This document shows positions 9,413 through 17,848 of a stretch of 64,000 nucleotides of DNA, piece by piece. The stretch covers positions 62,001 to 126,000 of the forward strand of contig CAZBZP010000002.1 of the NCBI GenBank assembly GCA_964496435.1, given 5' to 3'. Made by a program: the position numbers and the translations under genes. This DNA comes from Berkiella sp964496435. Its GTDB lineage: Bacteria > Pseudomonadota > Gammaproteobacteria > Berkiellales > Berkiellaceae. Below the pieces are notes generated by a model. It was not told where the DNA came from and made no database searches. It worked only from the letters and a program-made list of their open reading frames with translations. Numbering within the stretch: position 1 is the stretch's first letter; the number at the start of each line of letters is the position of its first letter.

Positions 9413-11149
9413 TTACTTAACCAATTGAAAATATTCTGAAATAGGACCCAGGGTTAAAACAGGCACAAAGGTTAAGAGCCCGACAAGAATAATGACCCAA
9501 ATGAGTAAATTAATGAAAATGAAGGTGTGTGTTGGCATTGTACCACTGTTGGCTGGCGCTGCATTTTTTTCAGCAAAAGAGCCAGCGATAGCAAGCACGG
9601 GTATAATTATCCAATATCTTGCAATGAGCATGATGATGCCCAGTAGGGTATTGTAAAAAGGGGTGTTTGAATTTAAGCCTGCAAAAGCACTGCCATTATT
9701 CCCTGAAGCAGAAGTGCAGGCATAGAGGATTTCACTAAACCCTTGATGCCCTGGGTTCAAGGTGCCTGAGAGTCCCGCTTTGCTAAAAACACAGATGGCA
9801 GTGCCAAAAAGAAGAGTCATCACGGGAATTAAAATAGCGATAGAGGCCATTTTAATTTCAAAGCTGCTAAGCTTTTTGCCTAAAAATTCCGGCGTTCGAC
9901 CCACCATCAAACCCGCGATAAATACCGTTATTAAAACGTTCAGCAAAATGCCATAGATGCCAGAACCAACGCCGCCAAATATAATTTCTCCTAGCATGAT
10001 AAAAGCAGCAGGCACCATGCCACCTAATGGAGAATAAGAATCTATCATGGAGTTTACCGAGCCATTAGATGTGGCTGTTGTTAAGCTGGTCCATAGGGCA
10101 GAATTGACTATGCCAAAGCGTAGCTCTTTACCTTCCATATTGCCGCCACTTTGCAAGTAGCTACGACTTTGCTCAATGTTAAGGTTTTGAAAATGGGGGT
10201 TAGGCGCCTGTTCTTGCGCAATACTGAAGAGGGTTAAAGGCATAAAAATGATGGCCATGGCTGCCAAAAGTGCCCATCCTTGTTTTCTATCATTAACCAT
10301 GACACCAAAGGTGTAACATAATGCTGCTGGGATCAGAATGATGGCAAGCATTTCGAGGAAATTGGATAAAGGGCTTGGATTTTCAAAGGGATGTGCTGCA
10401 TTGCTATTAAAAAATCCACCGCCATTACTGCCCAGCTGTTTGATAGCAACTTGTGATGCGACTGGCCCACCAGGTATCGTTAGGGATTCTTGAGGTGCTT
10501 CAATACGTGCGGTTATTGTATTGGGATTAAAATTTTGAATAACGCCTTGGCTGCCTAATATGATGGCAAATATAAAGGAAAAGGGTAAAAGTATATATAG
10601 AATGCCGCGTACCCAATCTACCCAAAAATTACCTAACAAAGATGTGTTTTTACGAACAAAACTGCGAATGAGCGCAACGGCAACAGCCATGCCCATACTT
10701 GCTGATAGAAAGTTTTGCACCGTTAAGCCTAACATCTGGGACAAATAGCTTAAGGTTGATTCACCAGCATAGGATTGCCAATTGGTATTGCTGACAAAAC
10801 TGGCTGCAATATTAAATGCCAGATCAGGAGAAACATGAGGCAAATGTTGTGGGTTTAAAGGCAGATACCCTTGTAAGCTTAAAATTGCGAATAAAAGTAG
10901 GAAACCACCTAGGCTGGATAATAAGACAGCGTAAGCATATTCTTGCCAATTCATTTCTTTGATGGGATCTATTTTCGCCATTCGGTAGATGAAATCTTCT
11001 AGTGGTCCCAAAAGGTTCTCTAACAAAAGTGCTTGTCCTGTGTAGACTTTAGCCATGTAACTACCAAGTGGTTTGACAAGCAGCAGGGCTGTTCCCAAGT
11101 AGAAAATAGTTTGGAGCCCTCCATTTAAGGAGATGAAGAAAGTGCTCAC
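9413..11149 (-). CDS. kdpA: Potassium-transporting ATPase subunit A
   Basis: 578 residues, polytopic, related to the SKT potassium channel fold. Typical selectivity-filter regions are present, including NTNWQSYAGE (about 121-130), GSNGGGFFNSNAAHPFENP and SGNNGSAFAGLN. KdpA forms the K+ entry path of KdpFABC. It starts with GTG at 11149, and this GTGA overlaps the TGA stop of kdpF, so translation is coupled. Length and motifs agree with a working subunit. Confidence 0.97.
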   Translation of the reverse strand: MSTFFISLNGGLQTIFYLGTALLLVKPLGSYMAKVYTGQALLLENLLGPLEDFIYRMAKIDPIKEMNWQEYAYAVLLSSLGGFLLLFAILSLQGYLPLNPQHLPHVSPDLAFNIAASFVSNTNWQSYAGESTLSYLSQMLGLTVQNFLSASMGMAVAVALIRSFVRKNTSLLGNFWVDWVRGILYILLPFSFIFAIILGSQGVIQNFNPNTITARIEAPQESLTIPGGPVASQVAIKQLGSNGGGFFNSNAAHPFENPSPLSNFLEMLAIILIPAALCYTFGVMVNDRKQGWALLAAMAIIFMPLTLFSIAQEQAPNPHFQNLNIEQSRSYLQSGGNMEGKELRFGIVNSALWTSLTTATSNGSVNSMIDSYSPLGGMVPAAFIMLGEIIFGGVGSGIYGILLNVLITVFIAGLMVGRTPEFLGKKLSSFEIKMASIAILIPVMTLLFGTAICVFSKAGLSGTLNPGHQGFSEILYACTSASGNNGSAFAGLNSNTPFYNTLLGIIMLIARYWIIIPVLAIAGSFAEKNAAPANSGTMPTHTFIFINLLIWVIILVGLLTFVPVLTLGPISEYFQLVK

Positions 11150-11241
11150 TGGAATATCTCCGGTTTGAGCAAGGCTACAAGTAGGTATAGCAATAAGAAA
11201 ATGGCTACAGAGCCTGATAAGGCATAAACGATAGCTATCAT
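11146..11241 (-). CDS. kdpF: KdpF small subunit
   Basis: A 31-residue single-helix protein ending in KPEIFQ. It has the hydrophobic core and the Y-L-x-x-A-L-x-x-P-E-x-F signature of KdpF, the small stabilising subunit of the KdpFABC K+ pump. Its ATG overlaps the last base of the preceding 25-codon ORF (TAATG), and its TGA overlaps the GTG start of kdpA. Position and sequence together make the call strong despite the size. Confidence 0.85.
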   Translation of the reverse strand: MIAIVYALSGSVAIFLLLYLLVALLKPEIFQ

Positions 11242-11318
11242 TACTTTAGCCTCTTACAAAGCGCGATGAAGCCAAAACTCAATGCAAAGAAGCAACTAAC
11301 GATTAGAAGATATAGCAT
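11241..11318 (-). CDS. 25-residue membrane peptide leading the kdp operon
   Basis: ATG at 11318 to TAA at 11241 encodes a 25-residue single-helix peptide with a C-terminal C-K-R-L-K. The start is preceded by a strong AAGGAGG about ten bases upstream, the best ribosome binding site in the operon. It is coupled to kdpF by a 1-base stop/start overlap. Similar short hydrophobic ORFs ending in a C-(D/E/K)-R-L-like motif precede kdpF in many bacteria; their function is not settled. It could be a structural micro-subunit or a leader that couples translation of kdpF. Confidence 0.65.
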   Translation of the reverse strand: MLYLLIVSCFFALSFGFIALCKRLK

Positions 11319-11451
11319 TTTATGAGATCCTCCTTTTAACCATAGATTAAGAATAGTCCCTAGCCAATCGAAAAGGAGGGAACTTAGGTCTAAACTCAAT
11401 GTAATATTGACCCTAGTCCCAAGATGATTGTTAGTTAGATTACAATAAAAT

Positions 11452-12582
11452 ATGATTATATTTCTGAATGGAAGCTCTTCAGCAGGAAAATCGGTTATTG
11501 CGCGTGCCATTATGCATCAGTCGCAAAGACCTTTTCTTTATTACTCGATTGATCATTTGGTTGATTTTTGGATAGATGAAAAATTTGTAGCTTTTGAAGA
11601 TGAGCCAAAGGCATGGTTCTTTCAACAGCATTTACATGACATTATTGAAACACAACCCTCCCATGTTGTTGGTCCTGATGTCGACCAGTTGCGTTGGGAC
11701 ATGATTGAATCCATCACAGTGCTCATTAAAAAAGGTTATGATTTAATCATTGATGAAGTTTTGTTGAAAAAAGAAATATTCGAACATTATGCTTACGCCT
11801 TATGCCAGTCACATCAAGTCTATTTAGTTAAAGTTATTTGTGATTTGATAGAGTGTGAACGTCGTGAAAAACTTCGCAATGATCGTTATGTGGGATTAAC
11901 CCGTTCACTGTATGAAAAAGTATATCTCCCACCACCGGCTTATGATCTTGAAATTGACACAACCTATACACCAGTTGAACAATGTGCCACAAGCATTTTA
12001 GAATTTATTGATAAAACACCCCAACCCAAAGCTTTTAATCATTATTTAAGAAGCGCTATAACATTTAAACCTTTGGCCAGAGAACACTTTTCTTTAATGC
12101 AAAAATGGATAAATACGCCTCATGTAAATCAATGGTGGGGAAATAATGGAGAATGGAAAAAAAGCGATATAGCGCAAAAATATGAGCCGCGATTGGATGG
12201 ATTTCAATTAGTAAATGGCCAAGAAAAGCCAATATTTGGTTTTATCATTTATTGCGCCTTACAACCTATAGGTTTTATCCAAATATATAATGCTTATGAT
12301 TTTCCACGTGAAGGCTATGAACTTACTAATTTGCCAAGCTCTCTTGGGGCAATTGATTTCTTTATTGGCGAAGAAGCTTATCTTCATAAAGGACTTGGTA
12401 CAGTTAGCATCATTGAATTTATTCATCAATATGTTTGGAAGCACTTTGACCACTGCTTTGTAGATCCCGATAGTGGTAATAAAGCAGCATTAAAGTGTTA
12501 TCAAAAAGCAGGGTTCAGGCCTGTTAAAGAATTAACTAAGCAGGCTGTTGTTTGGATGCTGCTGAAAAAAACCACGCCTTAA
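11452..12582 (+). CDS. Chloramphenicol-phosphotransferase-like / AAC(6')-like acetyltransferase fusion
   Basis: 376 residues in two parts. Residues 1-190 resemble chloramphenicol 3-O-phosphotransferase: Walker A GSSSAGKS at 7-14 and an aspartate (D34 in YSIDHL) in the place of the CPT catalytic aspartate. Residues about 200-376 form a GNAT acetyltransferase close to aminoglycoside 6'-N-acetyltransferases: QWWG near the start, an IDFFIGE segment, the HKGLGT acetyl-CoA loop and a DPDSGNKAALKCYQKAGF segment. The predicted reactions are phosphorylation and acetylation of small, perhaps antibiotic-like, molecules. Substrates are unproven. No Shine-Dalgarno site is visible before the ATG. It diverges from kdp, and its 3' end overlaps the next gene by 47 bases tail to tail. 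Confidence 0.75.
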   Translation: MIIFLNGSSSAGKSVIARAIMHQSQRPFLYYSIDHLVDFWIDEKFVAFEDEPKAWFFQQHLHDIIETQPSHVVGPDVDQLRWDMIESITVLIKKGYDLIIDEVLLKKEIFEHYAYALCQSHQVYLVKVICDLIECERREKLRNDRYVGLTRSLYEKVYLPPPAYDLEIDTTYTPVEQCATSILEFIDKTPQPKAFNHYLRSAITFKPLAREHFSLMQKWINTPHVNQWWGNNGEWKKSDIAQKYEPRLDGFQLVNGQEKPIFGFIIYCALQPIGFIQIYNAYDFPREGYELTNLPSSLGAIDFFIGEEAYLHKGLGTVSIIEFIHQYVWKHFDHCFVDPDSGNKAALKCYQKAGFRPVKELTKQAVVWMLLKKTTP

Positions 12583-13459
12583 CTTTCCTGAGAATTCTTT
12601 TTACAATGCTCTGCCTAGCTGCTTTAAAGTAGGCTACATAAGCTTTATAAGCTATGTGATTTTCATCCAAGGTTATTCGATTCACTGTGATGGGCAATTG
12701 ATGAACAGGGACATTGAATAAATCGGTTTCGTGGCAATGCGTCCCACTGTTGTCTAAGCCAATATTATTGACCAGGCTCTTGCCAGGGTAGAGTGTTAAC
12801 ATATTGTTTATAAAAGCACTGGCATGCCAACGGATAGCCCAAGAATTGTTAAGCCCTGCAATTTGATTTTTTAACATGAGCGTATTTTCTTGGGTATGGT
12901 CAAAATCAAATAATTTTATTAAATTTTGTTGTTGAAGCTTTGCAAGTAATGTTGACCCATCTTTTTCAAAGTGTTGCCAAGCTCTTTGCCATGTAGCCCA
13001 TCCCCAGCAATCAGCCCCACGTAAAAAGTAGGTTTCTGGCATAGCATTTTTTAGTGGTAAAGCATAACCATGAATAGAAGCAACTTTATTATCTTTTTCA
13101 TAAAGTTTTAAACCATCATTCATGTATTGTAGAAAATAGGGTGAGAGGATGAGATCATCTTCTAAGACTATCACTTGAGAAAATTGCGCAAGAAGCTCAG
13201 TGACACCTTGTATAATGGAAGCAGCTAAGCCCATGTTGGCATCACGCGCAATCACAGTGACAGACTTAAAGCCATCTACGGTTGTTAACCATTGGCGAAG
13301 TGCATGGACTTCTTCATTATTAGCTGCAGTTTTAGGGCCATCGGAAAAAATAAAAAGGTCACTTTCCTTGGCTAAAGTATTTTGTTGCAAAGAAGCGAGC
13401 GTCTTTTTGAGATGGTTTAAACGATTATAAGCAAATAGAGCTATTGGCGCATAGTTCAT
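12536..13459 (-). CDS. Glycosyltransferase, GT-A fold (family 2-like)
   Basis: 307 residues. The N-terminal nucleotide-sugar domain starts with APIALFAYNR. It has the NMGLAASIIQG segment and an acidic metal-binding motif, VLEDDLILSP, with E100-D102. The later RGADCWGWATWQRAW stretch is characteristic of a GT2 subgroup in LPS or capsule clusters. It probably transfers one sugar onto a surface glycan at the cytoplasmic face. It overlaps the upstream gene (start 15399) by 4 bases, so the two form a transcriptional pair. Confidence 0.8.
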   Translation of the reverse strand: MNYAPIALFAYNRLNHLKKTLASLQQNTLAKESDLFIFSDGPKTAANNEEVHALRQWLTTVDGFKSVTVIARDANMGLAASIIQGVTELLAQFSQVIVLEDDLILSPYFLQYMNDGLKLYEKDNKVASIHGYALPLKNAMPETYFLRGADCWGWATWQRAWQHFEKDGSTLLAKLQQQNLIKLFDFDHTQENTLMLKNQIAGLNNSWAIRWHASAFINNMLTLYPGKSLVNNIGLDNSGTHCHETDLFNVPVHQLPITVNRITLDENHIAYKAYVAYFKAARQSIVKRILRKVKAWFFSAASKQQPA

Positions 13460-15399
13460 AGTACAGCATTTTCCAAGTGAGCAGATTTTAATGTAGGCGC
13501 AGGTGATGATAGTGAATGCGCAAAAAGCACAAGTTTGGCAATCATCGGTGATATTTTTTGAAAACGCTGGCCCTTAATCTCATAAATTATTTCATTATTG
13601 ATTAACCTAATTTGTGTGCTCATAGAAGCTGTATTTTCGATGGAAAAGTCATCTTGGTTTGTCATGAAGAAATGAATAAGCCTGTATAACTGTGCTTGCA
13701 GCGCCTTTTTTTCAATATCTTGGGTATTTTGTGTTCTATTCTTTTTAAGTTCTTGTAAATTAATATCCAGTACATTTTGTTCTTGCATTAATGCGCTAGT
13801 CAATAAATGTGCATTTCGACTTAATTTATCAAGCGTCAGCTCTGAGGGATGGATAACATCACTCATATCTATACTATTGCAGACATACATCATATGATAC
13901 CAGCGAAAGGCAGAAGTTAAATTTTCAATACTATCCGCTGCTTTGAACCCCTCGATACGCGCAAAAAAATCTTGTTTGTTTTGACAAAAAGTTAGAAAAT
14001 CTTCATTGGGGATTGGTAAACACATTTTTAAACCACTAACAACAGGTATGCCAAGACGTGCCATGAAGATCCCCATTGAGCTCCAAGCAACGCTACCTAT
14101 ATCTGCAATTTCCATTAAATCAAAACTGGATATTTTATCTTGTGGCCATATAATTTTTACATGCTTATATGATTTATTGTATTTTTCTACATAATCATGG
14201 ATAACGGGGCATCCCCATTTTTCACGATGGTTGGGTGCCATTCTAGGATGCAGTCTAATTACCAACTGGAAATCAGCTGAATTTTCTGTAAAACGGATTA
14301 ATTCATCAAGCCATTCAAATTGATCTGCAAAGGCGTCTTCATAAATAAAGTCAGGTAAGCCCTTTTTCTTTCGTGCATTGATGATCGAATCAGTCTCATC
14401 TTGCGAACTTGGAAAGGCAACAATGGTTTTTTTATGCTTATCCAAATTAAGTGATTCGTAAATATCTTGACTCTGACTTTTACTAGGAGAATAAGAGTAT
14501 ATTCCTCTTTTGGACATTTTAATAATTAAGTCATCTACAACTTCTTTGATTTGTAGTTCTGATAATGCAAGTTCTTTAAAATGCTGCCATTGTGTGATGG
14601 TGTAATGTTCTTGATTTAAGCCATCTTGTGCTAAAACCCGTATTTTTGTGGGATCAACATCTTTATGGAAAGGTATTGTAATATTGGTGTGCGTAATACC
14701 TTTTTGTTTCGCATAAAGGTTGATTATAACGTTAAGGCTATATTGGTCATACATGAGGATATGGGTAATACCAAAAGACTCAACACATTTCTTAACAGCA
14801 TGATAGCCAGTATACAAAGAGGCTAATTGTTGTCGCCATAGTAGAAATTCATTTGCTGATAAGTCATGTATGGTAGATTTTTTCAAATACAAAAATAAAT
14901 TGTATTCTAAGATCCCACTGAAATTGATTTCATCCTCAGCAAAATTAAAAGGTTTATCATTGTCTTCTATGAGTTTATTTATCTTTTGCTTTATTCCCTC
15001 ATCGAGAAAATGCCTTAAATCAATATGCTCAAACTGATTTTGCACGATGTTTTTATCAAATGCATGATAACAATAGGTGCAAAGCTTCTTCTTATCAAAA
15101 GGCGAAGCATCCAGTTTAAGGTTTTCAGAATCCATAAACATGCAACGCTCAAAAAGATGAAAGCAGCGGGCAAAATAGAGTTGAATGCCTTGAAGCCGAA
15201 ACTGTGAAGCTATCGATACCATGGTTTTTGTATAAGCATTGATCCCTGTTTCAGGTAAAAGGATCAGTACTTTATGCTGCGCGTTATTCTCGCTTGGCAA
15301 AGGCGCAATTTTTGAAGCCCTTCTCAGACGATGAAGGGTTCGTAGGTGACGTAAAAAAGGTTTTAAATGAGATATTATCTTTGGCATTCTTGTTGGCAT
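13456..15399 (-). CDS. Capsule-synthesis-like GT-B protein
   Basis: 647 residues, no membrane segment. The central part has features of GT-B capsule/teichoic-type transferases: YDQYSLNVIINLYAKQKG, an AFPSSQDETDS loop, LVIRLHPRM near residue 390, and a later SSMGIFMARLGIPVVSG segment typical of the nucleotide-sugar-binding C-lobe. CxxC-like cysteines (CTYCYH) occur in the N-terminal third. It probably builds or modifies a polysaccharide together with the overlapping downstream glycosyltransferase. The exact family is uncertain; it could be a capsular polysaccharide biosynthesis protein of the Capsule_synth type. Confidence 0.6.
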   Translation of the reverse strand: MPTRMPKIISHLKPFLRHLRTLHRLRRASKIAPLPSENNAQHKVLILLPETGINAYTKTMVSIASQFRLQGIQLYFARCFHLFERCMFMDSENLKLDASPFDKKKLCTYCYHAFDKNIVQNQFEHIDLRHFLDEGIKQKINKLIEDNDKPFNFAEDEINFSGILEYNLFLYLKKSTIHDLSANEFLLWRQQLASLYTGYHAVKKCVESFGITHILMYDQYSLNVIINLYAKQKGITHTNITIPFHKDVDPTKIRVLAQDGLNQEHYTITQWQHFKELALSELQIKEVVDDLIIKMSKRGIYSYSPSKSQSQDIYESLNLDKHKKTIVAFPSSQDETDSIINARKKKGLPDFIYEDAFADQFEWLDELIRFTENSADFQLVIRLHPRMAPNHREKWGCPVIHDYVEKYNKSYKHVKIIWPQDKISSFDLMEIADIGSVAWSSMGIFMARLGIPVVSGLKMCLPIPNEDFLTFCQNKQDFFARIEGFKAADSIENLTSAFRWYHMMYVCNSIDMSDVIHPSELTLDKLSRNAHLLTSALMQEQNVLDINLQELKKNRTQNTQDIEKKALQAQLYRLIHFFMTNQDDFSIENTASMSTQIRLINNEIIYEIKGQRFQKISPMIAKLVLFAHSLSSPAPTLKSAHLENAVL

Positions 15400-15541
15400 G
15401 TGCTGATTTATAACTACATAAAGTCAAATGGTTAACTTAAACAAAGCAAAAAGCTTCCTTTAAGCATAATTTTTGTGCGCAATAGTAGCACGGCAATAGA
15501 AGCGAAGTAAGAAGATAGCTATTTTGTTTGAAACATAGCTT

Positions 15542-16201
15542 TTAAGGGTTCTGTTTCTTCTTTTGCAAGGAAGTAATCAAGATTATCACCAGAACCAAGG
15601 TGGCAAGGATCACACCGAGATTGCTGTACTTTTTCCATTTATTCGAGGTTTCTTGTTTAGCAGAGGGAAATTGTTTTTCATAGTAATGGTAAATGCCGGC
15701 AATACCAATGCGGGTCATTTCATCGTATTTCTTTTCATCCATATTCTTTTTAATATTGTCTATGATTTCTTTGACAGTAGCTTCATTGTAAGCCGCAGCG
15801 ATGTTGCTGCTGGGGCGAATAATGGCGAGTTTATTATCCAAAACCATCAAAAGAAGGACGCGTTTATCGATATTCGCTGAATTTTTAGCGAGTTCTTGCG
15901 TATAAGCATCGACTACTGCTTGTGGATCTCTGTTATAAAAATTGGGCAATATAACAACTTCAAAATGTAATCCGTCCCTGGATTCTATTGCTTCCAATTC
16001 TTTTTCTAATTTAGAGGCCATCTCTGCGCTGACAACATGAGCATTATCTTGCAAAAAAGTTGTAGCAGCAAAAAGAGTTGTTGAAATAAAACAAAACAAT
16101 AAACCTATCAGTAAAAGATAAATAAGTGGTAATGGATTGGCGCTTTTTAATGCCGGATAGGTTTTATTTATCAAAAAGCAAGAACGAATCAATGAATTCA
16201 T
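15542..16201 (-). CDS. TPM-domain membrane protein
   Basis: 219 residues. A hydrophobic N-terminal segment (about 24-46) acts as signal or anchor, followed by a TPM domain (about 48-165) with the typical opening DNAHVVSAE and the LLLMVLDNKLAII core. A second membrane helix (about 190-210) ends in a lysine-rich tail. TPM domains occur in proteins such as YgcG and in the photosystem-II repair factor TLP18.3, with reported phosphatase activity in the latter. Here the domain should face the periplasm. Single gene, no obvious operon partners. Confidence 0.75.
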   Translation of the reverse strand: MNSLIRSCFLINKTYPALKSANPLPLIYLLLIGLLFCFISTTLFAATTFLQDNAHVVSAEMASKLEKELEAIESRDGLHFEVVILPNFYNRDPQAVVDAYTQELAKNSANIDKRVLLLMVLDNKLAIIRPSSNIAAAYNEATVKEIIDNIKKNMDEKKYDEMTRIGIAGIYHYYEKQFPSAKQETSNKWKKYSNLGVILATLVLVIILITSLQKKKQNP

Positions 16202-16326
16202 CTGGGTTAGGTCCTAGCAATGTTTCCTTCTTAGCATAGCTAACAAGAGGCAATACATCCAATTAACTTGGTTTTGCTTCAAATAACTGTAATAAAATGC
16301 AGAAGACATGGGACGCAACGCTAATT

Positions 16327-16334
16327 GCTATAAT
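16327..16334 (+). promoter_or_regulatory. Extended -10 promoter for the aspartic protease gene
   Basis: TGCTATAAT at 16326-16334 carries a perfect -10 hexamer (16329-16334) with the TGn extension, 44 bases before the ATG at 16378. No good -35 is seen, as is normal for extended -10 promoters. Confidence 0.45.
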
Positions 16335-16377
16335 AGAGAGTAATTTATAAGGATGCTTATCGGACAAGGCGAAGTCG

Positions 16378-17337
16378 ATGATAAAAATGCTATTCATACT
16401 AGCGGGTCTGCTTTTTTCTTTGATGGGCAACGCCGCGCAAGAAGAGGTAATAATAAAATCGGCACGAGTTATTGAGCCTTTCCAAAAGCAAGTTCCTTTT
16501 GAAATTGACTTAGGCCAAAAGGGAACGTGCGAAGCAAAGTTAGCAATGAATATGGGGTTGCCCACAGTCATGTTAACTATTAACAACGAAGGGCCCTTTA
16601 AATTCTTGGTTGATACCGGCGCAGATTTAAGTATCATATCTCGCGATTTCGTTAAAACGCTTAAATTAACCGCTGCCAAAAATTTATCGACAACCATTTA
16701 TACTTCACAACAAAAAGCAACAATAGAAACAACGCTATATATTCTTGATGAAATTAAATTAGGCGATGCAATTATCAGACATGCACCTTTTGTCGCTTCA
16801 AACACTGCTGAAGATGATTTTTCGCTGTTACATGATCTGCAAATCGTAGGAATATTGGGCGCTAACATCTTTCATGATGTGATTTTGAACATCAATTTAG
16901 GGCAGCTCAAAATGAGTTTGAGCCAACATACTGAACATGAGTTGCCAGGAGCAAAACTTGATTTAGATAAAGGATATTATATCCCCGTTGTTAAAGCAAA
17001 AGTCCACTATCCAGATAAAAGCAAAGATTATCATTTTTTAATTGATACGGGATATACAGGATTTATTAAAATGCCTGTTTGCTTTCCTGAACATCAACGT
17101 AAAGAACAACATGTGAAAGTTGTGAATTATGATCTTTTTAATGAGCAACAAGGTGGATTTATTGCAGAACTTGATGGTACCTTCGTACTGGGTGAAAGAA
17201 AGCTTGAAAACCCGCTCGTTAAATATAATATTGGTCATTGTGAAAATCCGCCCAAATGGGGGCTAATAGGAACTGGCTTATTGCAACATCAAGAAGTCAG
17301 CATTGATCAAAAGCATCGTCAAATTATCATTCACTGA
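16378..17337 (+). CDS. Exported retropepsin-like aspartic protease with two DTG motifs
   Basis: 319 residues beginning with a signal peptide (about 1-20, ending GNAA). Two retropepsin-type half-sites follow: FLVDTGADLSII with D79 and FLIDTGYTGF with D223, each in the hydrophobic-D-T-G setting of aspartic proteases. A family-typical ILGANIFHDV lies between them, and GLIGTGLLQ near the end matches the second strand of the active-site domain. Two catalytic aspartates in one chain suggest an internal pepsin-like pair, so it need not dimerise. Predicted location is the periplasm; the target is unknown. Its 3' end overlaps the converging GDYXXLXY gene by 11 bases. Confidence 0.75.
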   Translation: MIKMLFILAGLLFSLMGNAAQEEVIIKSARVIEPFQKQVPFEIDLGQKGTCEAKLAMNMGLPTVMLTINNEGPFKFLVDTGADLSIISRDFVKTLKLTAAKNLSTTIYTSQQKATIETTLYILDEIKLGDAIIRHAPFVASNTAEDDFSLLHDLQIVGILGANIFHDVILNINLGQLKMSLSQHTEHELPGAKLDLDKGYYIPVVKAKVHYPDKSKDYHFLIDTGYTGFIKMPVCFPEHQRKEQHVKVVNYDLFNEQQGGFIAELDGTFVLGERKLENPLVKYNIGHCENPPKWGLIGTGLLQHQEVSIDQKHRQIIIH

Positions 17338-17848
17338 TGGGCGGGGTGATTTCATTATATTCTTTATCAGCAACACCTGTGAGCACATAATTTTTAGCGC
17401 CCTCATAATGAAAGATAGCGTAGTAGGCCTTTTCAAAAAGAGCATCTTCGCCCGCCTGCAATGAGATAGCGTCCGGTTTAAGATGCACAGGGTTAGGATC
17501 TAAGCTTTGATAATAATATTTTATTAGCTTTTCATTATCTTTTAATTCACCAGTGTAAAGCCTTTCAAAATGAGCAATGCTATCTTCATCGATTTTAATT
17601 ACTGCTAATGTATTACTTTCTAAGTCTTGAGGTGGAAGATTTCTCATTTCATCCTCAATCGAATAACGTAAATGCACAGAATCATTTTCCATCATTGCTT
17701 GCATATCAATAGGCTGTAATTTTAATAACACAGGTTGACCTTTTTCAATAATCGCTTCTTTTTGGTAAATCGCAATGTTAAAAAAACCCAAAATAAGAAT
17801 TGCGCCAATGAATAATACAGCAGTTTTCATAAGTAGCCTTGATCCCAT
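17327..17848 (-). CDS. GDYXXLXY-type membrane-anchored protein
   Basis: 173 residues with one N-terminal membrane helix (about 8-27) and an exported domain. The segment ENDSVHLRY stands where the family signature G-D-Y-x-x-L-x-Y occurs, so the signature is partly degenerate here. Its position directly after DUF2157 and DUF4401 genes, with a 22-base overlap, is the usual context of GDYXXLXY proteins and supports the call. The three proteins probably form a membrane complex of unknown function. Confidence 0.7.
   Translation of the reverse strand: MGSRLLMKTAVLFIGAILILGFFNIAIYQKEAIIEKGQPVLLKLQPIDMQAMMENDSVHLRYSIEDEMRNLPPQDLESNTLAVIKIDEDSIAHFERLYTGELKDNEKLIKYYYQSLDPNPVHLKPDAISLQAGEDALFEKAYYAIFHYEGAKNYVLTGVADKEYNEITPPISE

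Noticed and set aside
11241..11510. 89-codon frame covering the kdp leader peptide
   Set aside because: Only its last 25 codons follow a ribosome site and resemble a membrane peptide; the upstream part overlaps the divergent gene and its control region.
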